A DNA stretch of 64,000 nucleotides from Micromonospora sediminicola (GTDB lineage Bacteria; Actinomycetota; Actinomycetes; Mycobacteriales; Micromonosporaceae): positions 1,597,001-1,661,000 of the forward strand of contig NZ_FLRH01000003.1 of NCBI RefSeq assembly GCF_900089585.1, written 5' to 3'. The position numbers and the translations under genes were made by a program. Under the pieces are notes generated by a model. The model did no database searches. It worked only from the letters and a program-made list of their open reading frames with translations, and had not been told where the DNA came from. Positions 29,540 to 38,577 of this stretch are shown piece by piece (the first letter of the stretch is position 1; the number at the start of each line of letters is the position of its first letter).

Positions 29540-30385
29540 TCAGCCGTCGCGGCGGGTGGTCCACCGGAAGGTGCTCAGGCAGAGCACCAGGCCGATCACG
29601 CACCAGGCTGCCAGCACCAGCGCCACCTTGCCCAGCTCGAACGACCCGCCCGGCTCCTGGCCGCCGAAGCTGTCCGGCAGGAAGACCGAGCGCAGGCCCT
29701 GGCACATCCACTTGAGCGGGAAGATCGCGGCGACCTGCTGCATCCAGGTGGGCAGGCTGGTGAAGACGAAGAACACGCCGGAGATGAACTGGAGGACCAG
29801 CGCGACCGGGGTGACCACCGCGGAGCCGCTGCGGGCGGTGCGGGCCAGCGACGAGATGGCGATGCCGCAGAGCGTGCAGGCGGTGACGCCGAGGACGGCG
29901 ACCCAGCCGAACGTGAGCCACTTGGCGGCGGTCTGCGGCAGGTCCAGGTCGAACAGCGCGACCGAGACGGCGAGCAGGAGCGCGGTCTCGGCGATGCCGA
30001 TGACCACCACCATGATCACCTTGCCGGCGAACCAGACCCACTTCGGCATCGGCGTGCCCCGGTAGCGCTTGAGCACGCCCCGGTCCCGCTCGATCGGGAT
30101 CCAGATGCCGAGGTTCTGGAAGCTCACCGTCATCAGCCCGGTCGCGATCATGCCGGTGATGAAGTACTGCGTGTAGCTGACGCCCGGGGCGATCTCGTCG
30201 CTGAAGATCGCCGCGAAGATCAGGATCATGATGATCGGGAAGCCCATCGTGAACACGACGGACTCCCGGCTGCGCAGGAACTGGGTGATCTCCAGCCGGC
30301 CCTGGCGCAGCGCCAGCGTGCCCGCGCCGAGCCGCCGGGCCGGTGCCGCGGCGAGCGGGGCCGCCGGCTTCGTCGTGGTGGTCAT
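29540..30385 (-). CDS. ABC-2 type transporter permease
   Basis: A 281-residue protein with six predicted membrane helices and the ABC-2 pattern (FPIIMILIFAAIFSDEI, YFITGMIATGLMTVSFQNLG, ERDRGVLKRYRGTPMPKW, VLQFISGVFF, PLKWMCQGLRSVFLP). It forms an exporter with the ATPase encoded upstream; the two overlap by 4 bp (ATGA). The substrate is unknown; relatives export drugs or lipids. Confidence 0.9.
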   Translation of the reverse strand: MTTTTKPAAPLAAAPARRLGAGTLALRQGRLEITQFLRSRESVVFTMGFPIIMILIFAAIFSDEIAPGVSYTQYFITGMIATGLMTVSFQNLGIWIPIERDRGVLKRYRGTPMPKWVWFAGKVIMVVVIGIAETALLLAVSVALFDLDLPQTAAKWLTFGWVAVLGVTACTLCGIAISSLARTARSGSAVVTPVALVLQFISGVFFVFTSLPTWMQQVAAIFPLKWMCQGLRSVFLPDSFGGQEPGGSFELGKVALVLAAWCVIGLVLCLSTFRWTTRRDG

Positions 30386-31230
30386 GAGTGTCCGATCATC
30401 CGCAGGTAGACGTCTTCCAGGGTCGGCCGGGTCACGGTCAGGCCGGGCACCTCGCCGCCGAAGCGCGCGGCCAGCTCGGCCACCAGCGCCGTCGGCGTCG
30501 CGGTCTCCGCCGAGCCCGGCGTTCCCTCCGGCGTACGCCAGGAGACGGTCGCCAGCGACTCCTGCCGGTTGCCCAGCGCGTTCGGCGGCGCGACCTCGAT
30601 CACCCGCCCGGCGGCGATCACGCCGACCCGGTCGGCGAGGGCCTCGGCCTCGTCCAGGTAGTGGGTGGTGAGCACGATGGTGGTGCCGGCGGCCGAGAGG
30701 TCCCGGATCAGCTCCCAGAACTCGCGCCGGGCCTCCGGGTCGAAACCGGTGGTCGGCTCGTCGAGGAAGAGCAGCTCGGGCCGGCCGATGATGCCCAGCG
30801 CCACGTCGAGGCGGCGCTTCTGCCCGCCGGAGAGCGTGTGCGTACGCGCCCTGGCCTTGGCGCCCAGCCCCACCCGCTCGACCACCTTGTCCGGGTCGTC
30901 GGCGTCCGGGTAGAAGCCGGAGAAGTGCCGGACCACCTCGCCGACGGTCAGCTCGTCGAACTCGCCGGTGCCCTGGAGCACGATGCCCACCCGGGAGCGC
31001 CAACCGGCGTCGGGCCTGGCCGGGTCGACGCCGAGCACCCGCACCTCGCCGGCGTCGCGGTGCCGGTAGCCCTCCAGGATCTCCACCGTGGTGGTCTTGC
31101 CCGCGCCGTTCGGGCCGAGCAGGGCGAACACCTCGCCCCGGTGGACGTCCAGGTCCACCCCCGCCACCGCGACGTTGTCGCCGTACGTCTTGCGCAGTCC
31201 CCGTACGGAGATCGCGAGCTCGTCTTCCAT
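30382..31230 (-). CDS. ABC transporter ATP-binding protein (drug-resistance type)
   Basis: A 282-residue protein. Walker A is GPNGAGKT (39-46), the signature LSGGQKRR is at 133-140, Walker B is LLFLDEP (153-159), and the H-loop is in TTHYLDEAEALADRV. The C-terminal 60 residues form the extension seen in DrrA-like ATPases. The ATG at 31230 has CACACT 7 nt upstream and no ribosome site. It drives the permease encoded downstream. Confidence 0.92.
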   Translation of the reverse strand: MEDELAISVRGLRKTYGDNVAVAGVDLDVHRGEVFALLGPNGAGKTTTVEILEGYRHRDAGEVRVLGVDPARPDAGWRSRVGIVLQGTGEFDELTVGEVVRHFSGFYPDADDPDKVVERVGLGAKARARTHTLSGGQKRRLDVALGIIGRPELLFLDEPTTGFDPEARREFWELIRDLSAAGTTIVLTTHYLDEAEALADRVGVIAAGRVIEVAPPNALGNRQESLATVSWRTPEGTPGSAETATPTALVAELAARFGGEVPGLTVTRPTLEDVYLRMIGHS

Positions 31231-31237
31231 GACGTCC

Positions 31238-31243
31238 AGTGTG
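31238..31243 (-). promoter_or_regulatory. Candidate -10 of the ABC operon (CACACT-N7-ATG)
   Basis: CACACT on the minus strand, 7 nt before the ATG at 31230; the following bases (GGACGTC) also resemble those before the SDR gene (GGATGCC). Confidence 0.5.
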
Positions 31244-31353
31244 CGACTGCCGCGTGCCCGGCCGCGGGCCGGGGTGTGGTGGTGTCGCCCATCTGTCGCC
31301 GTCCGTGCCCGTCGGTCCGCTCCATGGACCTGTGTGGTTTTCCACAGCCCGTT

Positions 31354-31375
31354 TTACTGAACGGTAACTTAAACT
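31354..31375 (+). promoter_or_regulatory. Operator-like palindrome (family A) and leaderless -10 of ecm
   Basis: TTACTGAACGGTAA (31354-31367) has inverted TTAC/GTAA ends. It is followed by TAAACT (31370-31375), 6 nt before the ATG at 31382. The same palindrome lies before ccr (50303) and, with two changes in the middle and one at the end, before the aldehyde dehydrogenase gene (36630). Confidence 0.6.
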
Positions 31376-31381
31376 CCGGCC

Positions 31382-33385
31382 ATGGATGACGCGACGCCGG
31401 GACGCCTGCCGGAGCGGGACCGCCCGTGGGTGATGCGCACGTACGCCGGGCACTCCTCCGCCGCGGCCACCAACGCGCTCTTCCGCCGCAACCTGGCGAA
31501 GGGGCAGACCGGGCTCTCGGTCGCGTTCGACCTGCCGACCCAGACCGGATACGACCCCGACCACGAGCTGGCCGCCGGCGAGGTGGGCCGGGTCGGCGTG
31601 CCGGTCGCGCACCTCGGCGACATGCGGGCGCTCTTCGAGGGCATCCCGATCGCCGAGATGAACACCTCGATGACGATCAACGCGCCGGCCATGTGGCTGC
31701 TCGGCCTCTACGGCACGGTCGCCGCCGAGCAGGGCGCGGAGCTGAGCCGCTGCGCCGGCACCACGCAGAACGACATCATCAAGGAGTACCTGTCCCGGGG
31801 GACGTACATCTTCCCGCCGGCCGCCTCGCTGCGGCTGACCGCCGACGTCATCGCGTACACGCTGCGGGAGATGCCGCGGTGGAACCCGGTCAACATCTGC
31901 TCGTACCACCTCCAGGAGGCCGGCGCGACGCCGGTGCAGGAGGTCGGCTTCGCGCTCGCCACCGCCGTCGCCGTGCTGGACACCGTGCGCGACTCCGGCC
32001 AGGTGCCGGCCGAGCGGATGGGCGACGTGGTCCAGCGGATCTCGTTCTTCGTCAACGCCGGGGTGCGTTTCGTCGAGGAGATCGCCAAGATGCGCGCGTT
32101 CGGCGCGCTCTGGGACGAGATCACCCGCGACCGCTACGGCGTGGAGAACCCGAAGCAGCGCCGGTTCCGCTACGGCGTGCAGGTCAACTCGCTGGGCCTG
32201 ACCGAGGCGCAGCCGGAGAACAACATCCAGCGGATCGTGCTGGAGATGCTCGGCGTCACCTTCTCCCGGGACGCCCGGGCCCGGGCGGTGCAGCTGCCCG
32301 CCTGGAACGAGGCGCTCGGCCTGCCCCGCCCCTGGGACCAGCAGTGGTCGCTGCGCATGCAGCAGGTGCTGGCGTACGAGTCGGACCTGCTGGAGTATCC
32401 GGACCTGTTCGAGGGCTCGCACGTGATGACCGCGCTGGTCGACGACATCGTGACCGGCGCGCGGGTCGAGTTGGAGAAGGTGCTGGAGATGGGCGGCGTG
32501 GTGACCGCCGTGGAGTCCGGCTACCTCAAGAGCGCGCTGGTCGCCTCGCTGGCCGACCGGCGTCGGCGGATGGAGTCCGGCGCCGACGTGGTGGTCGGCG
32601 TCAACCGGTTCACCGAGACCGAGCCGTCCCCGCTGACCGCGGCCGGCGCCGAGGCGGTCGAGCAGGTCGACCCGGCGGTCGAGGCGGCCGCCGCGGACGG
32701 CGTACGCCAGTGGCGGGCCGGCCGGGACGCGGCGGCCGTGGACGCCGCGCTGGACCGGCTGCGGGCGGACGCCGCGACCACCACGAACCTGATGGACGCG
32801 ACGCTGGCGTGCGTGCGGGCCGGGGTGACCACCGGCGAGTGGGCGGGCGCGCTGCGCCGGGTCTTCGGCGAGTACCGGGCGCCGACCGGGCTCTCCGGCG
32901 CGGCCGGGGCCGGTGGCGACGCCGGGCTCGCGTCGGTCCGTGAGCGGGTCGCCGCCACGGCCCGGGAGCTGGGCAGCGGCCGGCTGCGGCTGCTGGTCGG
33001 CAAGCCGGGGCTGGACGGGCACTCCAACGGCGCCGAGCAGATCGCGGTACGCGCCCGCGACGCCGGCTTCGAGGTGGTCTACCAGGGCATCCGGCTGACC
33101 GCCGGGCAGATCGTGGCCGCCGCCGTGGAGGAGGACGTCGACCTGGTCGGTCTCTCCGTGCTCTCCGGCTCGCACCTGGCGGCCGTGCCGGCCGTGCTGG
33201 ACGGGCTGCGCGCGGCCGGGCGGGGCGACCTGCCGGTGGTGGTGGGCGGCATCATCCCGGCCGGTGACGCCGACGCGCTGCGGGCCGCCGGCGTGGCCCG
33301 CGTGTTCACGCCGAAGGACTTCGCGCTCACCGGCATCATCGACCAGCTGGTCACCGTCATCCGCGAGGCCAACGGGTTGAGCTGA
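31382..33385 (+). CDS. ecm: Ethylmalonyl-CoA-mutase-like B12-dependent acyl-CoA mutase (Ecm/MeaA type)
   Basis: A 667-residue single-chain mutase. The N-terminal TIM barrel begins DRPWVMRTYAGHSSAAATNA with substrate-pocket Tyr21 and Arg139 (KEYLSRGTYIFPP). The C-terminal cobalamin domain has DGHSNG with the cobalt-ligand His547. The RTYAGHS and LPTQTGYDPDHEL words are those of ethylmalonyl-CoA mutase/MeaA rather than methylmalonyl-CoA mutase (RQYAGFS). It would convert ethylmalonyl-CoA to methylsuccinyl-CoA in acetyl-CoA assimilation. Length fits Ecm (about 660). It is leaderless, with an operator over the promoter shared with ccr. Substrate assignment is from sequence words only. Confidence 0.85.
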   Translation: MDDATPGRLPERDRPWVMRTYAGHSSAAATNALFRRNLAKGQTGLSVAFDLPTQTGYDPDHELAAGEVGRVGVPVAHLGDMRALFEGIPIAEMNTSMTINAPAMWLLGLYGTVAAEQGAELSRCAGTTQNDIIKEYLSRGTYIFPPAASLRLTADVIAYTLREMPRWNPVNICSYHLQEAGATPVQEVGFALATAVAVLDTVRDSGQVPAERMGDVVQRISFFVNAGVRFVEEIAKMRAFGALWDEITRDRYGVENPKQRRFRYGVQVNSLGLTEAQPENNIQRIVLEMLGVTFSRDARARAVQLPAWNEALGLPRPWDQQWSLRMQQVLAYESDLLEYPDLFEGSHVMTALVDDIVTGARVELEKVLEMGGVVTAVESGYLKSALVASLADRRRRMESGADVVVGVNRFTETEPSPLTAAGAEAVEQVDPAVEAAAADGVRQWRAGRDAAAVDAALDRLRADAATTTNLMDATLACVRAGVTTGEWAGALRRVFGEYRAPTGLSGAAGAGGDAGLASVRERVAATARELGSGRLRLLVGKPGLDGHSNGAEQIAVRARDAGFEVVYQGIRLTAGQIVAAAVEEDVDLVGLSVLSGSHLAAVPAVLDGLRAAGRGDLPVVVGGIIPAGDADALRAAGVARVFTPKDFALTGIIDQLVTVIREANGLS

Positions 33386-33404
33386 CGCGGGAGGCGCAAA
33401 AGCC

Positions 33405-33410
33405 TAAAAT
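33405..33410 (+). promoter_or_regulatory. Candidate -10 of the DUF1540 gene
   Basis: TAAAAT, an AT-rich exception in this sequence, about 30 nt before the ATG, leaving room for the GGAAGGG ribosome site. Confidence 0.5.
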
Positions 33411-33439
33411 CGGGGCAAGACACCCACGGAAGGGCGGGA

Positions 33440-33739
33440 ATGATGACCGCGTCGATGGAGATGCCCCGGGTCCAGGAGTGCGCCGTCCGGTCCTGCGCCT
33501 ACAACCACACGAATGACTGCCACGCGTTCGCCATCACGATCGGCAGCAGCGACCACGCCCACTGCCACACCTTCGTGGAGCTGCCGGTGCGCGGCGGCAT
33601 CGACCAGTTGGTCGCCCAGGTCGGCGCCTGCTCACGCTCCGACTGCCAGCACAACTCCGACCTGGAGTGCCACGCCCCGGCCATCACGGTGGGCCCGGAC
33701 ATGGACATGGCCGACTGCATGACCTACCGGAGTCGCTGA
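33440..33739 (+). CDS. DUF1540 small Cys-rich protein with two repeats
   Basis: A 99-residue protein. Two similar modules each carry four Cys (ECAVRSCAYNHTNDCHAFAI then CHTF; and CSRSDCQHNSDLECHAPAI then CMTY), the DUF1540 pattern thought to bind metal. The function is unknown. The start is ATG 33440 or 33443. It has its own promoter after ecm and its strong ribosome site suggests abundant expression. Confidence 0.85.
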   Translation: MMTASMEMPRVQECAVRSCAYNHTNDCHAFAITIGSSDHAHCHTFVELPVRGGIDQLVAQVGACSRSDCQHNSDLECHAPAITVGPDMDMADCMTYRSR

Positions 33740-33752
33740 CCGGCCCAGCCGG

Positions 33753-34370
33753 CTAGACGCGGAAGCCGGCCGCGCGCGCGGCGGCGCGTTCCCGGCGTCG
33801 GTGCCGCCGGCGGCGGACCAGCCAGACCGCGAACACCACCAGGCCGACCGCGAACACCAGCACCAGCACCGGCAGCAGGATCGCCACCACCGACATGACC
33901 ACGCTCGTCGCGTCCTCGGCGGTGCTGGCCACCGGCGCGCCGAAGCCGGCCGTGGTCGCGTTGACCACCGGCCGGGCGGCGGCCTTGAGCAGGTGCACCC
34001 CGAGCGCGATCAGCACGCCGACCACCACCGGCACCCACTGGTGGGTGGAGAAGAACGTGTCCGGGTCGCTGACCGTGACCGTCTCCGAGCCGGAACCGGC
34101 GCCGAAGGCCAGGCCGCCCGCGGTCGGCCGGACCACCGTCTGCACCATGTCGTTGACGTGGTCGACCACCGGCACCTTGTCGGCCACCACCTCGACCGCG
34201 AGCAGCACGGCGAGGATCGCCAGCACCCAGCCGTTGCCGAGCCACTGCCAACCGCTGGGCAGCTCGATCAGGTCGGTGTAGCGGGCCAGCAGGCCCATCA
34301 GCATCAGCGGGATGTACGCGTTCAGACCCGCCGAGGCGGCGAGTCCGGAACCGGTGAGGACTTCGAGCAC
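33753..34370 (-). CDS. DUF4126 membrane protein
   Basis: A 205-residue protein with four to five membrane helices, starting [26 protein letters not shown] and containing [19 protein letters not shown] and the polar loop [20 protein letters not shown]. The basic Arg-rich C-terminus is cytoplasmic. The function is unknown. The GTG at 34370 has CATATT 6 nt upstream, a possible leaderless promoter divergent from nucS across 71 bp. Confidence 0.8.
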   Translation of the reverse strand: MLEVLTGSGLAASAGLNAYIPLMLMGLLARYTDLIELPSGWQWLGNGWVLAILAVLLAVEVVADKVPVVDHVNDMVQTVVRPTAGGLAFGAGSGSETVTVSDPDTFFSTHQWVPVVVGVLIALGVHLLKAAARPVVNATTAGFGAPVASTAEDATSVVMSVVAILLPVLVLVFAVGLVVFAVWLVRRRRHRRRERAAARAAGFRV

Positions 34371-34429
34371 GATCTCAATATGGCACCGGTGCGCCAGTGG
34401 CGCTCGTCGGCGGCGGCCGGGGGCTCCGC

Positions 34430-34435
34430 TACCCT
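34430..34435 (+). promoter_or_regulatory. Candidate -10 of nucS (leaderless)
   Basis: TACCCT lies 6 nt before the nucS GTG at 34442, with no ribosome site between. Confidence 0.5.
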
Positions 34436-34441
34436 CGTCGG

Positions 34442-35101
34442 GTGCGGTTGGTCATTGCGAAGTGCTCGGTGGACTATGTCGGACGGCTCTCGGCCCACCT
34501 GCCGCCGGCCACCCGGTTGCTCATGGTGAAGGCGGACGGCTCGGTGTCGATCCACGCGGACGACCGGGCGTACAAGCCGTTGAACTGGATGAGCCCGCCG
34601 TGTCGCCTGGAGGAGGCGCCCGGCGTGTGGCGGGTGGTCAACAAGGCCGGCGAGGAGCTGCGGATCACCCTGGAGGAGATCTTCCAGGACACCTCGTACG
34701 AGCTGGGGGTCGACCCGGGCCTGCGCAAGGACGGCGTCGAGGCGCACCTGCAGGAACTGCTCGCCGCCAACCCGGAGACGCTGGGGGAGGGCTTCACCCT
34801 GGTCCGCCGGGAGTACATGACCGCGATCGGCCCGGTCGACCTGCTCTGCCGGGACGCGAACGCCCGCGCGGTGGCGGTCGAGGTGAAGCGGCGCGGCGAG
34901 ATCGACGGGGTGGAACAGCTCACCCGCTACCTGGAGCTGATGAACCGCGACCCGCTGCTCGCGCCGGTGACCGGCGTGTTCGCCGCGCAGGAGATCAAGC
35001 CGCAGGCCCGGGTGCTCGCCACCGACCGGGGCATCCGGTGCGTGGTGGTCGACTACGACAAGCTGCGCGGCATCGAGCGCGACGAGCTGACGCTGTTCTG
35101 A
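34442..35101 (+). CDS. nucS: Mismatch endonuclease NucS/EndoMS
   Basis: A 219-residue protein of the non-canonical mismatch repair pathway of actinobacteria and archaea, which lack MutS/MutL. The N-terminal dimerisation and DNA-binding domain begins [16 protein letters not shown]. The C-terminal PD-(D/E)xK nuclease has GPVDLLCRD and [20 protein letters not shown]. The last residues ELTLF resemble the short beta-clamp-binding motif at the end of NucS. GTG 34442 is preceded by a leaderless-type -10; an upstream in-frame ATG at 34397 would contain that promoter. It converges on the aldehyde dehydrogenase gene with a 3-bp gap. Confidence 0.93.
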   Translation: MRLVIAKCSVDYVGRLSAHLPPATRLLMVKADGSVSIHADDRAYKPLNWMSPPCRLEEAPGVWRVVNKAGEELRITLEEIFQDTSYELGVDPGLRKDGVEAHLQELLAANPETLGEGFTLVRREYMTAIGPVDLLCRDANARAVAVEVKRRGEIDGVEQLTRYLELMNRDPLLAPVTGVFAAQEIKPQARVLATDRGIRCVVVDYDKLRGIERDELTLF

Positions 35102-35104
35102 GGC

Positions 35105-36607
35105 TCAGCGCCCCCGGCCGTACATCAGCTTGGCGACCTTGACCAGGCGGGCGACGTCGGCCGGGGTGCGCTCGAACGTCATGGCCGGCAGCAGCGAGCG
35201 GGCCCGGCGGCGGGTGACCGCCTTGGGGCGGCCGAACTCGCGCAGCCCGTCCTCGCCGTGGATCCGGCCGAAGCCGGACTCGCCGGTGCCGCCGAACGGC
35301 AGCGTGGACATGCCGGCGAAGGTCAGCGCCGAGTTGACCGAGGCCATCCCGGAGCGCAGCCGCCGCGCCACGGCCACCGCCCGCGCCCGGCCGAAGACCG
35401 AACCACCGAGGCCGTACGGGAGGGCGTTCGCGCGCTCCACGGCCTCGTCGACGTCGCGGACCCGGTTGACGGTGAGCGTCGGGCCGAACGTCTCCTCGCG
35501 GACGGCCGCCGAGTCCTCCGGCACGTCGACCAGCACGGTCGGGTGCACGTACGGCGGCTGGACCGCCTCCGGGCCACCGAGCACCGCACGACCACCCCGG
35601 GCGACCGCGTCGTCGATGTGGCGGCGGATGACGTCGATCTGGGACGGCATGGTGATCGGGCCGAGGTCGGTGCCGTCCGCGCCCACGGTGAGCCGGCCGG
35701 CCCTCGTCACCACCTTGTCGACGAACGCGTCGAAGACCTGGTCGACCGCGTAGACCCGTTCGATGCCGATGCAGGTCTGGCCGGCGTTGGTGAGCCCGCC
35801 CCAGACGGCGGCCTCGGCCGCGGCGTCCAGGTCGGCGTCGGCGTCCACGATCATCGCGTCCTTGCCGCCGGCCTCCAGCAGCACCGGGGTGAGCGTCTCG
35901 GCACAGGCGGCCATCACCTTCTTCGCGGTGGCGGTCGAGCCGGTGAAGGCCAGCTTCGCCACCCCGGAGCGGCACAGCGCCGCGCCGACGTCGCCGAGCC
36001 CGTGCACCGCCTGGAACACCGGCTGCTCCGGCACCACCTCGGCGAAGCGGTCGACCAGCCACTGGCCCACGGCCGGGGTGTACTCGCTGGGCTTGAACAC
36101 CACCGCGTTGCCGGCGGCCAGCGCGTACGCGGCGGAGCCGATCGGGGTGAAGACCGGATAGTTCCACGGGCCGATCACGCCGACCACGCCGTAGGGCTGG
36201 TATTCCAGGTGACCGGTGAACTCGGCCAGGATCAGCCGGGAGCGGACCCGCCGGGGGCCGAGCACCCGGCGGGCGTTGCGGGCCGCCCAGTCGATGTGCT
36301 CCAACGCGGTGAGGATCTCCACCACGGCGTCGCCGACCGGCTTGCCGCCCTCGGTGTGCATCAGCTCGGCCAGCTCCTCGATCCGCCGGGCGAGCACGCC
36401 GCGCCAGCGCTGGAGCCGGTCCCGCCGGCCGGCGAAGCCGAGCCCGGCCCACCAGTCGGCCGCCGGGCGGGCCCGGTCGACGGCGGCGCGCACGTCCGCC
36501 TCGGTCGCCACCGGGAGTCGCCCGGCCTCCGCGCCGGTCGCCGGGCTCGTCGACACCAGTCGACCGGCCTCGATGAGCGGGGTTCCGGGGACATGCACAG
36601 CGGTCAT
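35105..36607 (-). CDS. NAD(P)-dependent aldehyde dehydrogenase (GabD2/succinate-semialdehyde type)
   Basis: A 500-residue ALDH. The catalytic Cys is in NAGQTCIGIERVY, the general base Glu in LEAGGKDAMIV, the cofactor-binding loop is FTGSTATAKK, and IGPWNYP matches. It resembles the actinobacterial GabD2-like group, but the aldehyde is not certain. The ATG at 36607 has TAGACT 6 nt upstream (leaderless). Its promoter carries the same operator family as ecm and ccr, which suggests a link to acyl-CoA or semialdehyde metabolism. Confidence 0.87.
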   Translation of the reverse strand: MTAVHVPGTPLIEAGRLVSTSPATGAEAGRLPVATEADVRAAVDRARPAADWWAGLGFAGRRDRLQRWRGVLARRIEELAELMHTEGGKPVGDAVVEILTALEHIDWAARNARRVLGPRRVRSRLILAEFTGHLEYQPYGVVGVIGPWNYPVFTPIGSAAYALAAGNAVVFKPSEYTPAVGQWLVDRFAEVVPEQPVFQAVHGLGDVGAALCRSGVAKLAFTGSTATAKKVMAACAETLTPVLLEAGGKDAMIVDADADLDAAAEAAVWGGLTNAGQTCIGIERVYAVDQVFDAFVDKVVTRAGRLTVGADGTDLGPITMPSQIDVIRRHIDDAVARGGRAVLGGPEAVQPPYVHPTVLVDVPEDSAAVREETFGPTLTVNRVRDVDEAVERANALPYGLGGSVFGRARAVAVARRLRSGMASVNSALTFAGMSTLPFGGTGESGFGRIHGEDGLREFGRPKAVTRRRARSLLPAMTFERTPADVARLVKVAKLMYGRGR

Positions 36608-36613
36608 GGCCGC

Positions 36614-36643
36614 AGTCTAGACCCGAACATTACTCACCGGTAG
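36614..36643 (-). promoter_or_regulatory. Leaderless -10 and family A operator of the aldehyde dehydrogenase gene
   Basis: On the minus strand TAGACT (36619-36614) lies 6 nt before the ATG. TTACTCACCGGTAG (36630-36643, plus-strand reading) covers the -35 position and matches the palindromes before ecm and ccr. Confidence 0.55.
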
Positions 36644-36847
36644 GTGTCACGGACCCCGTACGCTGCCCGGACCGGCCCGCGTCGCATCGACGCCGGTGCC
36701 ACCCGATCGCGCCGCGGCCGACTGCCCGAACGGCGAACGGGAGATGGCCGGCCGGGGTCACGGGGGTGACCGCGCGGTGGTGGGAGCCACTACGGTGAGG
36801 TGGCAGGCTGACGCCGCGGGGCGATGTGGGGTGGAGGTCGACGGTCC

Positions 36848-37294
36848 ATGGAGGATCATCCGGAGCTGATGCCGCTGCTGACGGTGTCCGGTGGGGCGAT
36901 GCGCGGGCTCAGTTTCCGGGTCGGACGGGGTGTCCAGGTGATCGGTCGGGCGCCGAGCGCCGACATCGTGCTCGCCGACCCCCACCTGAGCCGGCGGCAC
37001 GCCACCGTCCAGGCCACCACCGACGGGGTGCTGCTCACCGACCTCGGCTCGACCAACGGCACCTGGCTCAACGACCGGCGGATCAGCGGAAGCGTGCCGC
37101 TCGCCGACGGCGACGTGGTCCGCCTCGGCCGCACCGACCTGCGCCTCTACGACCCGGGCGTGGCCCGCACCGACCCGGTCGGGATGAGCTTCGGCGCGCC
37201 GCGGCGCGACCAGCGCCCGACCCTGCCGCTGCCGGTCCCGGCACCGCGCCAGCCGATCGAGTCGCGCGAGGCGCTGCCGATCGACGCCCGCTGA
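36848..37294 (+). CDS. FHA domain protein
   Basis: A 148-residue protein. A complete forkhead-associated domain spans about residues 20-95, with IGRAPSADIVL, the phosphothreonine-binding Ser-Arg in LSRRHATV, and LGSTNGTWLN. The C-terminal 45 residues are Pro/Arg-rich. It probably reads Ser/Thr-kinase phosphorylation; no kinase gene is adjacent. ATG 36848 has GGAGG about 10 nt upstream. Confidence 0.87.
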   Translation: MEDHPELMPLLTVSGGAMRGLSFRVGRGVQVIGRAPSADIVLADPHLSRRHATVQATTDGVLLTDLGSTNGTWLNDRRISGSVPLADGDVVRLGRTDLRLYDPGVARTDPVGMSFGAPRRDQRPTLPLPVPAPRQPIESREALPIDAR

Positions 37295-37389
37295 CCGCCC
37301 GCGCCGCCCCCGGCGGCGACAGGCCCGGGCCGACCGGTGTGGAGGTCGGCCACATGGCTGGGGGCAGGCTGATGTGCCAGCATGCGCTG

Positions 37390-38454
37390 ATGCGGAGCGC
37401 ACGGCACACGGTCCAGGCCAACGGCATCACCCAGGCGGTCCGGGTGGCCGGCCCGCCGGACGGCGTGCCGGTGCTGCTGGTGCACGGCAACGTCTCCTCC
37501 TCCGCGTTCTGGGAGCCACTGCTGCCCCGGCTGCCGGAGACGCTCCGGGTGGTCGCCCCCGACCTGCGCGGCTACGGCGAGACCGACACCGCGCCGGTCG
37601 ACGCCACCCGGGGCCTCGGCGACTTCGCCGACGACGTGGCCGCCCTGCTGGACGCGCCCGGGCTGTTCGCGCCCGGGGCCCGGCCGGTGGTGGTCGGGCA
37701 CTCGCTCGGCGGCGGCGTGGCGATGCGGCTGCTGGTCGACCACCCGGAACGGGTGGCCGGGCTGCTGCTGGAGGCGCCGGTCTCCCCGTACGGCTTCGGC
37801 GGCACCCGGGACCTCGACGGCACCCCCACCACGCCCGACTTCGCCGGCACCGGCGCGGGCGGCGCGAACCCCGACTTCGTGGCCCGGCTCGCCGCCGGCG
37901 ACCGGGGCGCGGACGGCCCGACCAGCCCGCGCAACGTGCTGCGCGCCGCGTACGTGGCCGACCCGGCGTCGCTCGGCGACGACGAGGACCTGCTGCTGGA
38001 GAGCATGCTCACCACCGCCACCGGGGACGACAACTACCCGGGCACCGCGGTCGCCTCGGCCCACTGGCCGGGGACCGCCGCCGGGCGGCGCGGCGTGCTC
38101 AACACGCTGGCCCCGGCCCACTTCCGGCTCGCCGACGAGCTGGTCGCCGTGCCGGTCAAGCCGCCGGTGACCTGGGTACGCGGCGACGCCGACGTGATCG
38201 TCTCGGACACTTCGCTGTTCGACTTGGCCTACCTTGGTCAGCTCGGCATGGTGCCCGGCTGGCCCGGCGCCGAGCAGTGCCCGCCGCAGCCGATGCTCGG
38301 GCAGACCCGGGCGGTGCTGGAGCGGTACGCGGCGGCCGGCGGGACGTACCGGGAGGTGGCGTTGCCCGGCTGCGGGCACAGCCCGCACCTGGAGCGGCCG
38401 GCGGAGTTCGTGTCCGAGCTGCTGGCGCTCGCCGGGGTGGCCGCGCCCGCCTGA
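37390..38454 (+). CDS. Alpha/beta-hydrolase
   Basis: A 354-residue protein. The oxyanion-side motif is LLVHGNVSSSAFW, the nucleophile elbow VVGHSLGGGVAM, the acid in VRGDADVIVSD, and the His in PGCGHSPHLERP. A long cap (about 140-250) separates the core halves. The substrate is unknown. ATG 37390 is a choice between several in-frame starts (37372 is another). Confidence 0.82.
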   Translation: MRSARHTVQANGITQAVRVAGPPDGVPVLLVHGNVSSSAFWEPLLPRLPETLRVVAPDLRGYGETDTAPVDATRGLGDFADDVAALLDAPGLFAPGARPVVVGHSLGGGVAMRLLVDHPERVAGLLLEAPVSPYGFGGTRDLDGTPTTPDFAGTGAGGANPDFVARLAAGDRGADGPTSPRNVLRAAYVADPASLGDDEDLLLESMLTTATGDDNYPGTAVASAHWPGTAAGRRGVLNTLAPAHFRLADELVAVPVKPPVTWVRGDADVIVSDTSLFDLAYLGQLGMVPGWPGAEQCPPQPMLGQTRAVLERYAAAGGTYREVALPGCGHSPHLERPAEFVSELLALAGVAAPA

Positions 38455-38520
38455 GGCGCGGTGCGTGAAATATCCCACGGCGTCTCGACAACGCAGCGTC
38501 ACGTGGCAGACTCCGGCGCA

Positions 38521-38539
38521 TAACCTTAGCGGCCGTTCA
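38521..38539 (+). promoter_or_regulatory. -10 and family B operator of the double 3-hydroxyacyl-CoA dehydrogenase gene
   Basis: TAACCT (38521-38526) fits a -10. CCTTAGCGGCCGTTCA (38524-38539) overlaps it and the expected transcription start, and matches the site before icmA (54698) in 14 of 16 positions. Confidence 0.55.
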
Positions 38540-38577
38540 TGTCGGCAACGGCGGAGTCAACCAAGGGGAGGCCGGTC

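Noticed and set aside
29540..33175. A 1211-codon open frame on the minus strand running through the ABC genes and ecm
   Set aside because: Only its last 281 codons (29540-30385) encode a recognisable protein, the ABC-2 permease; upstream it is the complement of ecm and the ATPase in other frames, Arg/Gly/His-rich without domains.
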